From assembly GCA_913048245.1 (NCBI GenBank), contig CAJWWR010000001.1, positions 19,918 through 83,917 of the forward strand: DNA of 64,000 nucleotides, given 5' to 3'. Both the position numbers and the translations under genes were made by a program. Within the stretch, counting starts at the first letter, position 1, and the number at the start of each line of letters is the position of its first letter. This DNA is from an uncultured Prochlorococcus sp. (GTDB lineage Bacteria > Cyanobacteriota > Cyanobacteriia > PCC-6307 > Cyanobiaceae). Below are positions 1 to 12,265 of the stretch, piece after piece. The notes under the pieces were generated by a model, which was not told the DNA's origin, did not search any database, and saw only the letters and a program-made list of their open reading frames with translations.

Positions 1-135
1 CCAATAATCTTTGGCGTTTTAACTACTGATAACATGCAACAGGCCCTAGAAAGAGCAGGCATTAAGAATAATCTTGGTTGGAATTATGGATTGCAAGCAA
101 TAGAAATGGCTAATTTGATGAAGGAATTAAAATAA
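1..135 (+). CDS. ribH: 6,7-dimethyl-8-ribityllumazine synthase, C-terminal end (partial)
   Basis: The window opens inside this gene; only the last 44 codons and a TAA stop are present. The readable tail runs [20 protein letters not shown] and then a short helix ending in MANLMKELK. This matches the C-terminus of lumazine synthase, where PxxFGVLT(T/C)xxxxQAxxRAG is the conserved end of the family. The enzyme condenses 3,4-dihydroxy-2-butanone 4-phosphate with 5-amino-6-ribitylaminouracil, the penultimate step of riboflavin synthesis, in the cytoplasm. It is read towards the tRNA-Gly gene. The identification rests on a short fragment but the motif is distinctive. Confidence 0.88.
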   Translation, partial: PIIFGVLTTDNMQQALERAGIKNNLGWNYGLQAIEMANLMKELK

Positions 136-191
136 AAGAAATAATTAATATGGAATCTTTTTCTTACCAAAGTAGGATAAAATAAACATAC

Positions 192-263
192 GCGGATGTA
201 GCTCAGTGGTAGAGCATCTCCTTGCCAAGGAGAATGTCGAGAGTTCGAATCTCTTCATCCGCT
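192..263 (+). tRNA. trnG: tRNA-Gly (anticodon GCC)
   Basis: The 72 bases fold as a cloverleaf. The acceptor arm GCGGATG pairs with CATCCGC, the D-arm contains AGCTCAGTGGTAGAGC, and the anticodon stem CTCCTT/AAGGAG frames GCC. The T-arm carries GTTCGAATC and the discriminator base is T. No CCA is encoded, as is usual in cyanobacteria. A TAAAAT hexamer at 178-183 is placed suitably to be its -10 element. Confidence 0.95.
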
Positions 264-368
264 TTCTTACATGAAATAATAGTCCTATATATAAAATTAC
301 TTGATTTTTTTATTCGCACTTTTTAGAGTAATTACATTTCATTCTAAAACTTCTTATCTCATTAAAAT

Positions 369-800
369 ATGTCAATATTAATCTCTGCAAAAGATCTAGA
401 AAAGCTTTTTACGAAAAATTATGGAGAAACACCTCCATCAGAGGAGCAATGGTCAGAATTCTATGATGAACAAGTTATTTTTATAGATCCAACACAACAA
501 AGAATTGGTTTGAAAGCTTATATACGTGCTCAAGATAATTTAGTAAAAAGATGTGATGATATCTTCTTGAAAGCTCACTCAATTGCAATAAATGAGCATA
601 TAGGTTTTGTGGAATGGACAATGATTTTAAAAATAATGGGTAAAGAATTTGTTTATCCAGGAACAACACGATTAATTTTTGATGATAAAGGAAAGATCAA
701 AGAACATAGAGATTATTTTGATTTTTGCGGGCCTACTTTTGGACCTGTCCCTCTACTAGGCTCCTTTATTAGATGGATATATAAACTTTTTGTTTCCTAA
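369..800 (+). CDS. NTF2-like / SnoaL-like domain protein
   Basis: This is a 143-residue soluble protein with the size and pattern of the NTF2-like alpha+beta barrel. An N-terminal helix is followed by YDEQVIFIDPTQQRIGLKAY, then strands around GFVEWTMILKIMGKEFVYPG and TRLIFDDKGKIKEHRDYFDF. The D-P...G...Y opening and the late H-R-D-Y-F are typical of SnoaL/ketosteroid-isomerase-like proteins. In cyanobacteria these are usually annotated as nuclear transport factor 2 family or DUF2358-type. The substrate cannot be told. Its stop overlaps the stop of the convergent GNAT gene by 4 bases (TTAA shared). Confidence 0.7.
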   Translation: MSILISAKDLEKLFTKNYGETPPSEEQWSEFYDEQVIFIDPTQQRIGLKAYIRAQDNLVKRCDDIFLKAHSIAINEHIGFVEWTMILKIMGKEFVYPGTTRLIFDDKGKIKEHRDYFDFCGPTFGPVPLLGSFIRWIYKLFVS

Positions 801-1264
801 TAATTGTAATTATTTTGTTGAATTAGTAAATTCTGAGAATTTACATCTATGAAATCTAATTGGTAGTAAAAGTCTTTTTTGTTGGTTGTCATAAGATATA
901 CTTTTTGTACTTTCTTCATTTCTTTTGAATTTAATATTTCATTGACAACAATTTTTCCGTAACCTCTTCCTTGGAATTCTTCAGCAATGACAATATCCCA
1001 AAGTACTCCCCTATAAATATTATCTGATAATGCTCTTCCAAATCCCACTATTTCTTTATCTTGCCAAATACTAACTATAACGTCGCTACTAGAGAGACAT
1101 TTTTTTAAATCTTTAATGTCTCTATTTTGAGCCCAGAAGGTATTTTTATTGAGGAATTCTTGGAGTTTTTTTAACCCTCTACATGGTAATAAGTTAGGAC
1201 CAAGTCCTAGTAATCTTAAACCTGGAGCTCCCTGTAAATGCTTTATTAATTTAATTTCAGCCAT
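797..1264 (-). CDS. GNAT family N-acetyltransferase
   Basis: The 155-residue protein has the GNAT core: a beta strand GVLWDIVIAEEF followed by the acetyl-CoA pyrophosphate-binding motif A (QGRGYGK, close to the Q/R-x-x-G-x-G/A consensus). A later segment, LMTTNKKDFYYQLDFI, corresponds to motif B, where the tyrosine often acts as the general acid. GNAT enzymes transfer acetyl groups from acetyl-CoA to amines; the substrate here is unknown. It is convergent with the NTF2-like gene and divergent from secA, with 167 bases in between. Confidence 0.82.
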   Translation of the reverse strand: MAEIKLIKHLQGAPGLRLLGLGPNLLPCRGLKKLQEFLNKNTFWAQNRDIKDLKKCLSSSDVIVSIWQDKEIVGFGRALSDNIYRGVLWDIVIAEEFQGRGYGKIVVNEILNSKEMKKVQKVYLMTTNKKDFYYQLDFIDVNSQNLLIQQNNYNY

Positions 1265-1388
1265 TATTGAACGAATTGATTCAAGAAATCTAAAGAGTAA
1301 TTTGTTATAACTAAGATATTAATTCTAGTCTATCTGCCCTTCAGAAATATACTTTGTCTTGAAATCTCCTAGTTTTGGCTCATTAATT

Positions 1389-1394
1389 TATAAT
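1389..1394 (+). promoter_or_regulatory. Candidate -10 box for secA
   Basis: A perfect TATAAT lies 37 bases before the secA ATG, followed by a purine-rich GAGG stretch at about 1417-1420 that can serve as ribosome-binding site. No good -35 hexamer lies 16-18 bases upstream (nearest is TTGAAA at 1359-1364, 24 bases away). A weak or activator-dependent -35 is common in Prochlorococcus promoters. Confidence 0.5.
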
Positions 1395-1431
1395 GGAATG
1401 ATAGATGTAGTATTTCGAGGTAAAAAAAATT

Positions 1432-4275
1432 ATGCTCAAGCTATTGTTGGGTGACCCTAATGCAAGAAAGTTAAAGCGATATCAGCCATTGGTTGAAGAG
1501 ATAAATTTACTAGAAGATGAAGTTTCAAAACTTACTGATCAAGAATTGAGGGATGAGACTAATAATCTTAAACAATTTATTTCTAAGGAAAAGGATGTAA
1601 CTAAAGAAAAAGATTTATTAAATCAATCTCTAACTAAAGCTTTTGCAATCGTGAGAGAAGCAAGTAAAAGAGTCCTAGGGATGAGACATTTTGATGTGCA
1701 ATTAATTGGCGGGATGGTATTGCACGAGGGGCAAATCGCGGAAATGAAAACTGGTGAAGGAAAAACGCTCGTAGCGACATTACCGTGTTATTTAAATGCA
1801 CTTTCTGGTAAGGGAGTCCATGTTGTGACTGTCAATGATTATTTAGCTAGGCGTGATGCTGAATGGATGGGACAAGTTCATAAATTTTTAGGTTTATCGG
1901 TTGGTCTCATTCAGCAAGATATGAGTCCAGTTGAAAGAAAAAAGAATTATGCATGTGATATTACTTATGCTACTAATTCCGAATTAGGTTTTGACTACTT
2001 AAGAGATAACATGGCAACGAGTATTGAAGAAGTTGTCCAAAGAAATTTTAATTATTGTGTTATTGATGAAGTGGATTCAATTTTAATAGATGAAGCAAGA
2101 ACACCTCTCATCATTTCGGGACAGATTGAGCGTCCCCAAGAAAAGTATCAAAAAGCCGCAGAATTATCTCTGACACTTGAAAGGGCGAAAGAAATGAGCA
2201 AAGACGGCGTTGATCCGGAAGGTGATTATGAAGTTGATGAAAAGCAAAGGAGTTGTATTTTAACTGATCAAGGATTTGGAAGATGTGAAGAGTATTTAAA
2301 AGTCAATGATTTGTATGATCCGCAAAATCCATGGGCACACTTTATTACAAATGCATTAAAAGCAAAAGAGTTGTTTATTAAAGATGTTAACTACATCATT
2401 AGGAATGGAGAAGCTGTCATAGTAGATGAATTTACAGGAAGAGTGATGCCAGGTAGAAGATGGAGCGATGGACAGCATCAAGCAATTGAGGCTAAAGAAG
2501 CCTTAAAAATACAACCAGAGACACAAACTTTGGCATCCATTACTTATCAAAACTTTTTTCTTTTATATCCAGGCTTAGCTGGTATGACTGGTACTGCAAA
2601 GACTGAAGAAGTGGAATTTGAAAAAACATATAAACTACAATCTACTGTTGTGCCTACCAACAAGATACGAAAGAGGAATGATTGGGCTGATCAGGTTTTT
2701 AAAACTGAACAAGGCAAGTGGAGAGCGGTAGCAAATGAAATAGCTCAAATACATAAAGAAGGTAGACCTGTGCTAGTTGGTACTACAAGTGTAGAAAAAA
2801 GTGAATTATTAAGTAATTTATTGCATGAACAGCAAATTCCGCATAATTTACTTAATGCTAAACCTGAAAATGTTGAACGTGAAGCTGAAATTGTAGCTCA
2901 AGCAGGAAGGTCTGGGGCTGTAACTATAGCTACTAATATGGCTGGAAGAGGGACAGATATAATTTTGGGAGGAAATAGTGATTATATGGCAAGACTTAAG
3001 CTGAAAGAAATATTAATGCCTTTACTAGTGAAACCTGATAATGAGCATAAGCCACCAATACCTCAGCAAAGAAATATGAAATCGGGAGGTGGCTTCTCTT
3101 CAGGTAAATCTAATAAAAAACCCTCTAAAGCTACAGAGGCAATTGGATTGAAAAGCCTTTTCCCATGCATGCTAGGAGAAAATATTGAATCTGAGCTGGC
3201 AAATTTATCTAAACAACTAGTAGATTCATGGGGAGACAGACAACTTAGTGTTATTGAACTTGATGATCGAATAGCAACAGCATCAGAAAAGGCACCTACA
3301 GAAGATCTTTCTATTAGGGCTTTAAGACATGCTTTGACTTCTGTAAAACAGGAATACGAAAAAGTGCTGACTCAAGAAGAAGAAAATGTAAGATTGGCAG
3401 GTGGACTTCATGTGATAGGTACTGAAAGGCATGAGTCACGAAGAGTTGACAATCAACTTAGAGGACGAGCGGGGAGGCAAGGTGATCTTGGAAGCACAAG
3501 GTTCTTTTTATCTTTGGAAGACAATCTACTCAGAATTTTTGGCGGTGAAAGAGTAGCTAATCTTATGAATGCTTTCAGAGTAGATGAAGATATGCCTATC
3601 GAATCAGGGATGTTAACTAGGTCACTTGAAGGAGCGCAAAAGAAAGTAGAGACCTACTACTATGATATTCGCAAACAGGTCTTTGAATATGATGAAGTTA
3701 TGAACAACCAAAGAAAAGCAGTATATACAGAGAGATTAAGGGTTTTACAAGGAGTTGATCTCAAAAGCCAGGTAATCGGTTATGGTGAAATTACTATGGA
3801 AGAAATTGTTGAAGCGTATGTTAATCCAGATTTGCCGCCTGAAGAATGGGATCTTGAACAACTAATTGCTAAGGTTAAAGAATTTATTTATCTTTTAGCA
3901 GATTTAAAAAAAGAAGATATTTTTTCTTTATCAGTACCTGAATTAAAAAATTATCTAAAGGAGCAATTGCAAAATGCCTATAATCTCAAAGAATCTCAAA
4001 TAGAGAAATACAAACCTGGATTGATGAGAGAGGCAGAAAGATTTTTTATCATTCAACAAATTGATAATTTATGGAGAGAGCATTTACAGGCTATGGATTC
4101 ACTGCGTGAATCAGTAGGTTTAAGAGGTTATGGACAAAAGGACCCTTTAATTGAATATAAAAATGAAGGTTATGATATGTTCCTTGAAATGATGACAAAC
4201 ATGAGAAGGAATGTTATCTATTCTATGTTTATGTTCCAACCTAAAATTGAGAAAGAGCCACAACAGACAATTTAA
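1432..4275 (+). CDS. secA: Preprotein translocase ATPase SecA
   Basis: At 947 residues this is a full-length SecA, the motor that pushes unfolded preproteins through SecYEG at the plasma and thylakoid membranes. Visible motifs are Walker A (MKTGEGKT, near residue 106), Walker B/DEAD-like [13 protein letters not shown] near 212, TGTAKTEE, and GTDIILGG with GRAGRQGD in the second nucleotide-binding domain. A lysine/glycine/serine-rich stretch near residues 535-575 interrupts this second domain, an insertion typical of cyanobacterial and plastid SecA. The C-terminus ends in [10 protein letters not shown] and lacks the zinc-binding CxCx8CH tail used for SecB binding in proteobacteria. The stop overlaps that of cysE by 4 bases. 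Confidence 0.98.
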   Translation: MLKLLLGDPNARKLKRYQPLVEEINLLEDEVSKLTDQELRDETNNLKQFISKEKDVTKEKDLLNQSLTKAFAIVREASKRVLGMRHFDVQLIGGMVLHEGQIAEMKTGEGKTLVATLPCYLNALSGKGVHVVTVNDYLARRDAEWMGQVHKFLGLSVGLIQQDMSPVERKKNYACDITYATNSELGFDYLRDNMATSIEEVVQRNFNYCVIDEVDSILIDEARTPLIISGQIERPQEKYQKAAELSLTLERAKEMSKDGVDPEGDYEVDEKQRSCILTDQGFGRCEEYLKVNDLYDPQNPWAHFITNALKAKELFIKDVNYIIRNGEAVIVDEFTGRVMPGRRWSDGQHQAIEAKEALKIQPETQTLASITYQNFFLLYPGLAGMTGTAKTEEVEFEKTYKLQSTVVPTNKIRKRNDWADQVFKTEQGKWRAVANEIAQIHKEGRPVLVGTTSVEKSELLSNLLHEQQIPHNLLNAKPENVEREAEIVAQAGRSGAVTIATNMAGRGTDIILGGNSDYMARLKLKEILMPLLVKPDNEHKPPIPQQRNMKSGGGFSSGKSNKKPSKATEAIGLKSLFPCMLGENIESELANLSKQLVDSWGDRQLSVIELDDRIATASEKAPTEDLSIRALRHALTSVKQEYEKVLTQEEENVRLAGGLHVIGTERHESRRVDNQLRGRAGRQGDLGSTRFFLSLEDNLLRIFGGERVANLMNAFRVDEDMPIESGMLTRSLEGAQKKVETYYYDIRKQVFEYDEVMNNQRKAVYTERLRVLQGVDLKSQVIGYGEITMEEIVEAYVNPDLPPEEWDLEQLIAKVKEFIYLLADLKKEDIFSLSVPELKNYLKEQLQNAYNLKESQIEKYKPGLMREAERFFIIQQIDNLWREHLQAMDSLRESVGLRGYGQKDPLIEYKNEGYDMFLEMMTNMRRNVIYSMFMFQPKIEKEPQQTI

Positions 4276-5012
4276 GATTTATCATCTCCGAGAAATTCAA
4301 TTATTTCTTTATCTTTCAGATTTTGTGCATCTCCCAGTTTAGAAATATCAATAGCCTCATCTTTCGCAATACTTCTCATGATATTTTGTAATTTCGAAAT
4401 TTGATTTTCAAGCTGATCTATTCTTTCCATAAGATTTCTTATTACATTTGCCTCAGCGTCAGGTAGAGCAGAGTGTGCGAGTGGATTTATTTTTACTCCA
4501 CTTTGATGTACAACCCGTCCTGGTACTCCTACAACAGTGCTATTGGCTGAAACACTTCTCACAACAACTGAGCCAGCTCCTATTCTAGTGTTTGGACCAA
4601 CAGTAATTGACCCTAGTACTTTTGCTCCAGCACCAACTACTACATTCTCTTGAAGCGTAGGATGTCTTTTGCCATGACTTTTACCGGTTCCTCCTAAAGT
4701 GACACCTTGGTAAAGAAGACAATTATTACCAATTTCTGCTGTTTCTCCAATTACTACTCCCATACCATGATCAATAAACACCTTTCTTCCAATTTTTGCT
4801 CCAGGATGAATTTCAATACCTGTGATACTTCTATTTAGCTGACTTAGTATTCTAGGAATTAGAGGTAATTTGATTTTCCATAGTTTATGAGTAATCCGAT
4901 GTATGACAATTGCTTGAAATCCAGGATAGCAGAACAAAATTTCAAGCATTCCTCTTGCCGCTGGATCTCTTTCTTTAATGATTTCAATATCAGATTTTAG
5001 AAAATTAAACAT
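4272..5012 (-). CDS. cysE: Serine O-acetyltransferase
   Basis: This 246-residue enzyme acetylates L-serine to O-acetylserine, the committed step of cysteine synthesis. The N-terminal helical part ([20 protein letters not shown]) and the following left-handed beta-helix are both clear. The latter includes [32 protein letters not shown] and the glycine-rich loop [15 protein letters not shown], with catalytic histidines in DHG and KRHP. The residues after about 190 form a predicted coiled-coil tail ([16 protein letters not shown]), longer than in the E. coli core. It lies 5 bases downstream of the GntR-type gene on the same strand, so they are probably co-transcribed. Confidence 0.96.
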   Translation of the reverse strand: MFNFLKSDIEIIKERDPAARGMLEILFCYPGFQAIVIHRITHKLWKIKLPLIPRILSQLNRSITGIEIHPGAKIGRKVFIDHGMGVVIGETAEIGNNCLLYQGVTLGGTGKSHGKRHPTLQENVVVGAGAKVLGSITVGPNTRIGAGSVVVRSVSANSTVVGVPGRVVHQSGVKINPLAHSALPDAEANVIRNLMERIDQLENQISKLQNIMRSIAKDEAIDISKLGDAQNLKDKEIIEFLGDDKS

Positions 5013-5017
5013 AAGTT

Positions 5018-6004
5018 TTATTTTGATATACCAATTTCTTTTTTTAGTTGATCAATAGTTTCTTTACTCAAATAATTCACAGCACAATGCAACGATGGTA
5101 TTCTCATTAATTGCGATCTGTGCTTGGTTAAGGTACTTTCAACTACTGATAAACTTGGGCCATCGCATAAAACATGGTTTGATGCTCGAAGTAAAGCTAG
5201 TAATCTACTACTGTTCTCTGTATTAGCTGTCATAAGTAATATATCGTTTCCTCTAATGCTATGGAGAATTACTTCTGCAGCTCTAAGTAATCCTGGGCTA
5301 ATACTCACAATCCCCACACAACTTCCAGGTTTTAATTCTTTAAGGATAGTTAATTCTTTTTGAAAGTCACTGAGATCCACTGCAATAGCTCTAACACCAT
5401 ATTTTTTTGCTAGTTTTTCTAGTGGTTGTAGGAAATACCTGCTTGTGACAATTGTTCCGTTACGAGAGTTGCAGAGAACCTTATCAAGTTCCTCCATAGG
5501 TACCACCTCAACTGGAATATTGATTCGTGGCGATAAATCTTCTGCAATTAACATTGAAGCTCCAATATCTTCCCTTGGAGTGCTCACAAGTACTCGTGAA
5601 CCACATTTGATTCTCCAATCAATTTCACTTGTAAATAAATCCCTGGCCTGATGCAAAGTAGATCCTAATTTAATTAGCTGATCAATTGCTTTTTTTGCTT
5701 CTTGCTCTGGATCTTTTGAAGCTTGAATTTTTTTACTAATAGATTCATTGAATTCTTTCTTCTTTATTTGGTCTCTTACATAAATTCCAGAGCCAGCAAT
5801 TGCTTCAACAACTCCGTCAGTTTCAAGTTGCCTATAAACTTTACTAATTGTATTTCGGTGGAGGCCGGTTTGCATCGCGAGTTGCCTTGTGCTTGGTAGT
5901 CTGTGACCAGGAGGGTAATGCCTTGATGCAATTGCAAAACAAATCTGATTATAAAGTTGAGTTGAGGCAGATATGTCACTCTCTTGCTGAATATGGAATT
6001 TCAC
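5018..6004 (-). CDS. GntR-family transcriptional regulator with unassigned C-terminal domain
   Basis: The first 75 residues are a classic GntR winged helix. QLYNQICFAIASRHYPPGHR is followed by LPSTRQLAMQTGLHRNTISK (recognition helix), VYRQLETDGVV and the wing AIAGSGIYV. The remaining 250 residues do not look like the FadR, HutC/UTRA or MocR aminotransferase effector domains. They show Rossmann-like strand/helix alternation (SRVLVSTP, GTIVTSRYF, VRAIAVDL, CVGIVSIS, DILLMTANTENSSRL), which could bind a small ligand. The adjacent cysE raises the possibility of a link to sulfur or amino acid metabolism, but this is only context. The effector is unknown. Confidence 0.82.
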   Translation of the reverse strand: MKFHIQQESDISASTQLYNQICFAIASRHYPPGHRLPSTRQLAMQTGLHRNTISKVYRQLETDGVVEAIAGSGIYVRDQIKKKEFNESISKKIQASKDPEQEAKKAIDQLIKLGSTLHQARDLFTSEIDWRIKCGSRVLVSTPREDIGASMLIAEDLSPRINIPVEVVPMEELDKVLCNSRNGTIVTSRYFLQPLEKLAKKYGVRAIAVDLSDFQKELTILKELKPGSCVGIVSISPGLLRAAEVILHSIRGNDILLMTANTENSSRLLALLRASNHVLCDGPSLSVVESTLTKHRSQLMRIPSLHCAVNYLSKETIDQLKKEIGISK

Positions 6005-6105
6005 TCTTTTTTACATCCTGCTAACTAAATTTGAAGACTTAGTGACACTTTAACATTCGGCATAAACTTTATCTGAAGTTTTTCTTAAATTTTAAAAATT
6101 TTATC

Positions 6106-6678
6106 TTAATCACCCTCTTTTTTTATTAGGGGCGTCTTTCTTGGACTTAGAAACATAATCATGTTTCTTCCCTCTCTTTTTGGAGATTGTTGGACTTCAG
6201 ATTGCTCTTCAAGGTCTGTTGCCATTTTAAGCAGTAATGTTTCTGCTAAGTTGGAATGCTGTATTTCTCTGCCTCGAAAAATAACTGTACATTTAACTTT
6301 ATCCCCAGCCTTAAGAAATCTTGCTGCTTGCCCTATTCGCACATCATAATCATGCTTGTCAATTTTATATCGCATTTTCACCTCTTTCACTTCAGTTTGA
6401 TGTGATTTTTTTCGAGCTTCTTTAGCTTTTTTTTCTTGTTCAAATTTATATTTTCCATAATCCATTATTCGACAGACAGGAGGTTTAGCTTTTTCACTAA
6501 CAAGTACTAAATCTAATTCTCTTTGAGACGCAATTTCTAAAGCTTTTTTTCTATCAATCACTCCCAGTTGTTGCCCATCTGAGTCAACGACCCTAAGTTC
6601 AGGGTATTTTATTCTTTCATTTATATTTGGGAGCTCTCTTACAGGAGCTCGGCGATCGAAACGTGGACGTGGAGGCAT
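6106..6678 (-). CDS. infC: Translation initiation factor IF-3
   Basis: This 190-residue protein binds the 30S subunit, prevents premature 50S joining and proofreads initiator tRNA selection. The N-terminal domain ([46 protein letters not shown]), the lysine-rich linker and the C-terminal domain ([38 protein letters not shown]) are all intact. It begins with ATG rather than the AUU used by enterobacteria, so the classic AUU-based autoregulation is not apparent. The order infC then miaA upstream on the minus strand, 52 bases apart, suggests a joint transcript. Confidence 0.97.
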   Translation of the reverse strand: MPPRPRFDRRAPVRELPNINERIKYPELRVVDSDGQQLGVIDRKKALEIASQRELDLVLVSEKAKPPVCRIMDYGKYKFEQEKKAKEARKKSHQTEVKEVKMRYKIDKHDYDVRIGQAARFLKAGDKVKCTVIFRGREIQHSNLAETLLLKMATDLEEQSEVQQSPKREGRNMIMFLSPRKTPLIKKEGD

Positions 6679-6730
6679 TCAGGTTTGTTTGTTGAGATTA
6701 ATTTTTTAAATTAAATTTTGTTAGACAGAG

Positions 6731-7630
6731 TTAAGTTAATTCAGACTCTATTTTAATTATTGCATCTTTTAGAGGGTTTTTGGGATCTAGCCATATAGGA
6801 TTATTTTTGTTACGAAACCAAGTTCGCTGTCTTTTGGCAAAGTTTTTTGTCTTCTTTGCTGTTAAATGAATAGCACTTTCAATGTCTAGGATGTTTTGGA
6901 GTATCTTGCAAGATTGTTCATAACCAATAGTTTGGAGTAGTGGTAGGTCAACTCCATATTTATCAATAATTGTTTTTGTTTCATCAATTATTCCTTCTTG
7001 GAACATTTCTTTAGTTCTGTAAAGGATTCTTTCATTTAGGTCTTCTCTATCCAATCCTAATTCAAGAACTTTCCATGGAGGTGAGGCTTTGTACTGTTGA
7101 GATGATATTGGTAGGCCGGTTGAGTAAAACACTTCAAGAGCTCTGATTGTTCTTAAGTTATCAGCATAATTAATTTTATTTGCGGATTGAGGATCGCATA
7201 ATTTCAATAAACCCCAGCATTCTTCTTGACCAAGGCCAGCTAGTTTTTTTCTGAGTTCAGCTTTTGGGGCGGCGTCTGGGGTTTTAAATCCTTTTATGAT
7301 CGCATTCATGTATAACCCACTGCCTCCAACAAGTAACGGAGTTAAATTTTCTTTAATTTCTCTATTGATGGATTTTGTTGCAATTTCTTGAAATTCCTTA
7401 ACATTCATCCTTTTATTAGGATTTTCAATATCAATGAGAAAATGTTTAATTTCTCGTTGTTGAGATTTGGTAGGTTTTGCTGTTCCAATATCCATTTCTC
7501 TATAAATTTGTCTTGAATCTATATTGTGGATATTAAGACCAAAATATTTTGCGATTTCTATTGATAAATCTGTCTTACCTGTTGCAGTAGGCCCAATCAG
7601 AGAAATTACTAATGGTTTAGATGGCAACAT
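6731..7630 (-). CDS. miaA: tRNA dimethylallyltransferase
   Basis: The 299-residue enzyme transfers a dimethylallyl group to A37 of tRNAs reading codons that begin with U. The P-loop [18 protein letters not shown] lies near residue 12, followed by the [17 protein letters not shown] motif, the HFLIDI segment, [11 protein letters not shown] and [12 protein letters not shown]. The C-terminal [16 protein letters not shown] motif contacts the tRNA anticodon stem. Length and motif order are standard. It is divergent from gyrB across 157 bases, which must carry both promoters. Confidence 0.97.
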   Translation of the reverse strand: MLPSKPLVISLIGPTATGKTDLSIEIAKYFGLNIHNIDSRQIYREMDIGTAKPTKSQQREIKHFLIDIENPNKRMNVKEFQEIATKSINREIKENLTPLLVGGSGLYMNAIIKGFKTPDAAPKAELRKKLAGLGQEECWGLLKLCDPQSANKINYADNLRTIRALEVFYSTGLPISSQQYKASPPWKVLELGLDREDLNERILYRTKEMFQEGIIDETKTIIDKYGVDLPLLQTIGYEQSCKILQNILDIESAIHLTAKKTKNFAKRQRTWFRNKNNPIWLDPKNPLKDAIIKIESELT

Positions 7631-7787
7631 ATTAAGTATGGTGATTAGGATTTCCTGAATTATTGTTAGTAAGTAGTTAAATTATTCAATTAATTTGAAG
7701 CCTTTCTAGAATACCAGTGTTAGATTAAATCTGAAACCTTCAAAAATTAATACTTTTCGAGGGCTGTATTTATTATTTTAAGACTAA

Positions 7788-10081
<2,294 letters not shown>

Positions 10082-10083
10082 TT

Positions 10084-10455
10084 TTGAAGCTAGATTCACT
10101 TTTGCTTATTTGTTTTGGGAGTCTATTTGGATTAAGTCTCAGATTGTTAATAATGAAAAAAATTAAATCACAAATTTTTTTTACATTAAATAATGTCTCT
10201 TTAATTAATATAATTTCATCTTTTCTTGTGGGAATATTTATTGCCTTAAATATTTCTAATGATCTTTTATATTTATTTTTTATAATTGGATTTCTGGGAT
10301 GCTTTAGTACTTTCTCATCATTTATTTATCAATTATTTAAATATCTTCAAGAAGGACAGTTTGTAAATTTTATATATCACTATTTAGAAGTATTTGGTTT
10401 TTCTTTGGGGTTATGCATGCTTGGCTTTTGGTCTACTAATTTAATATTTAGGTGA
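10084..10455 (+). CDS. crcB: Fluoride ion channel CrcB/Fluc, first copy
   Basis: This 123-residue membrane protein has four hydrophobic segments and the Fluc signature GFLGCFSTFSSFIYQLF, corresponding to the conserved G-x-x-G-x-(F/Y)-(T/S)-T-F-S-(T/S)-F. Fluc channels export fluoride from the cytoplasm as dual-topology dimers. The start is TTG, two bases after the previous gene. The expected first-helix arginine is present in SLRLLIMKK. With the overlapping second copy it forms a tandem pair, as in organisms whose channel is a heterodimer of oppositely oriented subunits. No fluoride riboswitch is recognisable upstream. Confidence 0.85.
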   Translation: MKLDSLLLICFGSLFGLSLRLLIMKKIKSQIFFTLNNVSLINIISSFLVGIFIALNISNDLLYLFFIIGFLGCFSTFSSFIYQLFKYLQEGQFVNFIYHYLEVFGFSLGLCMLGFWSTNLIFR

Positions 10456-10808
10456 TTTTTCTAAGACTTTTTTTTACAATCTTAATTACTTATGCCGCAA
10501 CATTATCAAGATATTTTGTGGATAATATTTTTCTGGTTTCATTGATAGCCTCATTTATTTATGGACTCTTTTTACCTGTAAGAATTAACAATCGCTTTGT
10601 TAAAGATTTAATATTTGTGTATTTCTTATCCTCTTTTACTACATATAGTGGTTTTATTTTTAACTTATTCAAACTGTTTTCTGAGGAAAACTATTTAGTA
10701 ATTTTTTATCATATAAATTTAGTAATTTTCTTGAACCTTTTTCTTATGTATCTTGGGTTTTTGTTTGGAAAAAAAATATCAACTAAATATAATATTAGTA
10801 ATAGATGA
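10452..10808 (+). CDS. crcB: Fluoride ion channel CrcB/Fluc, second copy (divergent)
   Basis: The 118-residue, four-helix protein starts with GTG inside the previous stop (GTGA), so it is translationally coupled to the first crcB. Its signature is weaker (YFLSSFTTYSGFIFNLF in place of the usual GxxGxxTTFSTF), but spacing and hydrophobicity match. The first helix carries RYFVDN where the partner has RLLIMK. Such tandem copies usually make an obligate heterodimer. The gene ends 19 bases before the chosen mgtE start. Identification is by family resemblance and position next to the better copy. Confidence 0.72.
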   Translation: MIFLRLFFTILITYAATLSRYFVDNIFLVSLIASFIYGLFLPVRINNRFVKDLIFVYFLSSFTTYSGFIFNLFKLFSEENYLVIFYHINLVIFLNLFLMYLGFLFGKKISTKYNISNR

Positions 10809-10827
10809 TTTCCTTGGAAAATTAATT

Positions 10828-12240
10828 ATGAATAATAATAATGATGCTCATAATAATTTTTCTCTTTTGTCTAATGAACTTAACTCAAGTGAAAAAATTT
10901 CTTTGCAATTAGAAGAGCTTTTGGTGGCTGGCAATTATGATTCAGCGAAGCTTATACTGGAACCCTCACAACCTGTTGATATAGCAGAGGCAATTGGAAG
11001 TTTACCTCAAATACTACAGGCATTGGCATTTAGATTATTGAAAAAAAATGAGGCTATTGAGGTTTATGAATATCTTGATCCAGTAGTTCAACAGACACTT
11101 TTGGATAGATTGCGCTCGGGTGAGGTCCTCGAGATTGTTGAGAAAATGTCTCCTGATGATCGAGTTCAGTTATTTGATGAGTTACCCGCCAAGGTAGTCA
11201 GAAAATTTCTATCAGCTTTAAGTCCAGGCGAACGTAAAGTTACTGCAGAGTTGCTTGGATACGAACCCGAAACAGCTGGAAGATTGATGACTACTGAATT
11301 TATTGATCTCAAGGAAATGCAAACTGCCCAACAAGCCTTGTCTCTTGTTCGTAAGAGAGCCCCGTTTACCGAAACAATTTATAGTTTGTACGTAACTGAT
11401 AAAGAACGTCATTTGACAGGAATTTTATCTCTAAGAGATTTAGTTACAGCTGAACCCGGAACGCGTATTGGTGAAGTAATGACAAGAGATGTGGTTAATA
11501 TTTCTACTAATACAAATCAGGAAGAAGTTGCTAGAGCTATCCAAAGATACGATTTTTTGGCACTACCCGTAGTTGATAAAGAGGAGAGACTTGTAGGAAT
11601 CGTTACTGTTGATGACTTGATAGATGTTATTGAACAAGAAGCTACCCGTGATATTTATGCTGCTGGAGCAGTTCAAGCTGGTGATGAAGATGATTATTTC
11701 CAAAGTAGTCTTTTCACAATAGCTAGAAGACGTATTCTATGGCTTCTAATTTTAGTTTTAGCCAATGGAATTACTACACAAGTAATAGCTATGAATGATC
11801 AGATTTTGAGTGAAGTTGTTATCTTGGCAGCTTTTATCCCATTGCTTATAGGTACGGGTGGTAATGTTGGTGCTCAAAGCTCAACTGTTGTAATTCGTGG
11901 TTTGAGTACACAAAAAATTAAAACCATAGGTCCTCTAAAAGCCATATTAAAAGAATCGCTATCAGGTGCATTATTAGGACTCCTAATGTTATTAGTAGTT
12001 ATACCTTTTGCTTGGTGGCAGGGTGAAGGCCCCATGATTGGATTGGCTATCGGAATCAGCTTAATATCAATCACAACTCTTGCCGCAACAGCTGGTGCCT
12101 CTCTTCCATTGCTTTTCAATAAAATGGGACTTGATCCTGCTTTGATGTCTTCCCCATTCATAACTACAGCAACTGATATTGCAGGAGTTTATATTTATTT
12201 GAGTACCGCATCTTGGCTTTTGAGTAATTCAAGTGCATAA
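10828..12240 (+). CDS. mgtE: Magnesium transporter MgtE
   Basis: This is a 470-residue Mg2+ channel. An N-terminal superhelical domain (LLVAGNYDSAKLIL, PADVAEAIGSL-like text, MSPDDRVQLFDELP, LLGYEPETAGRLMTTEF) precedes two CBS domains (VRKRAPFTETIYSLYV; IGEVMTRDVVNIST, LVGIVTVDDLIDVIEQEATRD). Five membrane helices follow, with the pore motif GTGGNVGAQSSTVVIRGL. The regulatory CBS domains close the channel when internal Mg2+ is high in characterised homologues. The frame is open for 25 more codons upstream into crcB. I chose the ATG at 10828 because the upstream part is not MgtE-like. Confidence 0.94.
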   Translation: MNNNNDAHNNFSLLSNELNSSEKISLQLEELLVAGNYDSAKLILEPSQPVDIAEAIGSLPQILQALAFRLLKKNEAIEVYEYLDPVVQQTLLDRLRSGEVLEIVEKMSPDDRVQLFDELPAKVVRKFLSALSPGERKVTAELLGYEPETAGRLMTTEFIDLKEMQTAQQALSLVRKRAPFTETIYSLYVTDKERHLTGILSLRDLVTAEPGTRIGEVMTRDVVNISTNTNQEEVARAIQRYDFLALPVVDKEERLVGIVTVDDLIDVIEQEATRDIYAAGAVQAGDEDDYFQSSLFTIARRRILWLLILVLANGITTQVIAMNDQILSEVVILAAFIPLLIGTGGNVGAQSSTVVIRGLSTQKIKTIGPLKAILKESLSGALLGLLMLLVVIPFAWWQGEGPMIGLAIGISLISITTLAATAGASLPLLFNKMGLDPALMSSPFITTATDIAGVYIYLSTASWLLSNSSA

Positions 12241-12249
12241 AAAAGAGAA

Positions 12250-12265
12250 TGAGTAAATTTACTCA
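12250..12265. repeat. Perfect 16-base palindrome TGAGTAAATTTACTCA
   Basis: The dyad lies 10 bases after the mgtE stop and 77 bases before the sigma factor start. It has no loop and no T-run on the + side. An intrinsic terminator reading rightward is therefore unlikely, while an operator for the sigma gene is possible. It does not fit the NtcA consensus (GTA-N8-TAC), since the spacer inside GTA...TAC is only four bases. Read leftward, it is followed by a T-rich run. Confidence 0.5.

Noticed and set aside
10753-10827. Upstream extension of mgtE inside crcB
   Set aside because: The extra residues are an out-of-frame reading of the crcB C-terminus. MgtE-like sequence begins after the ATG at 10828.
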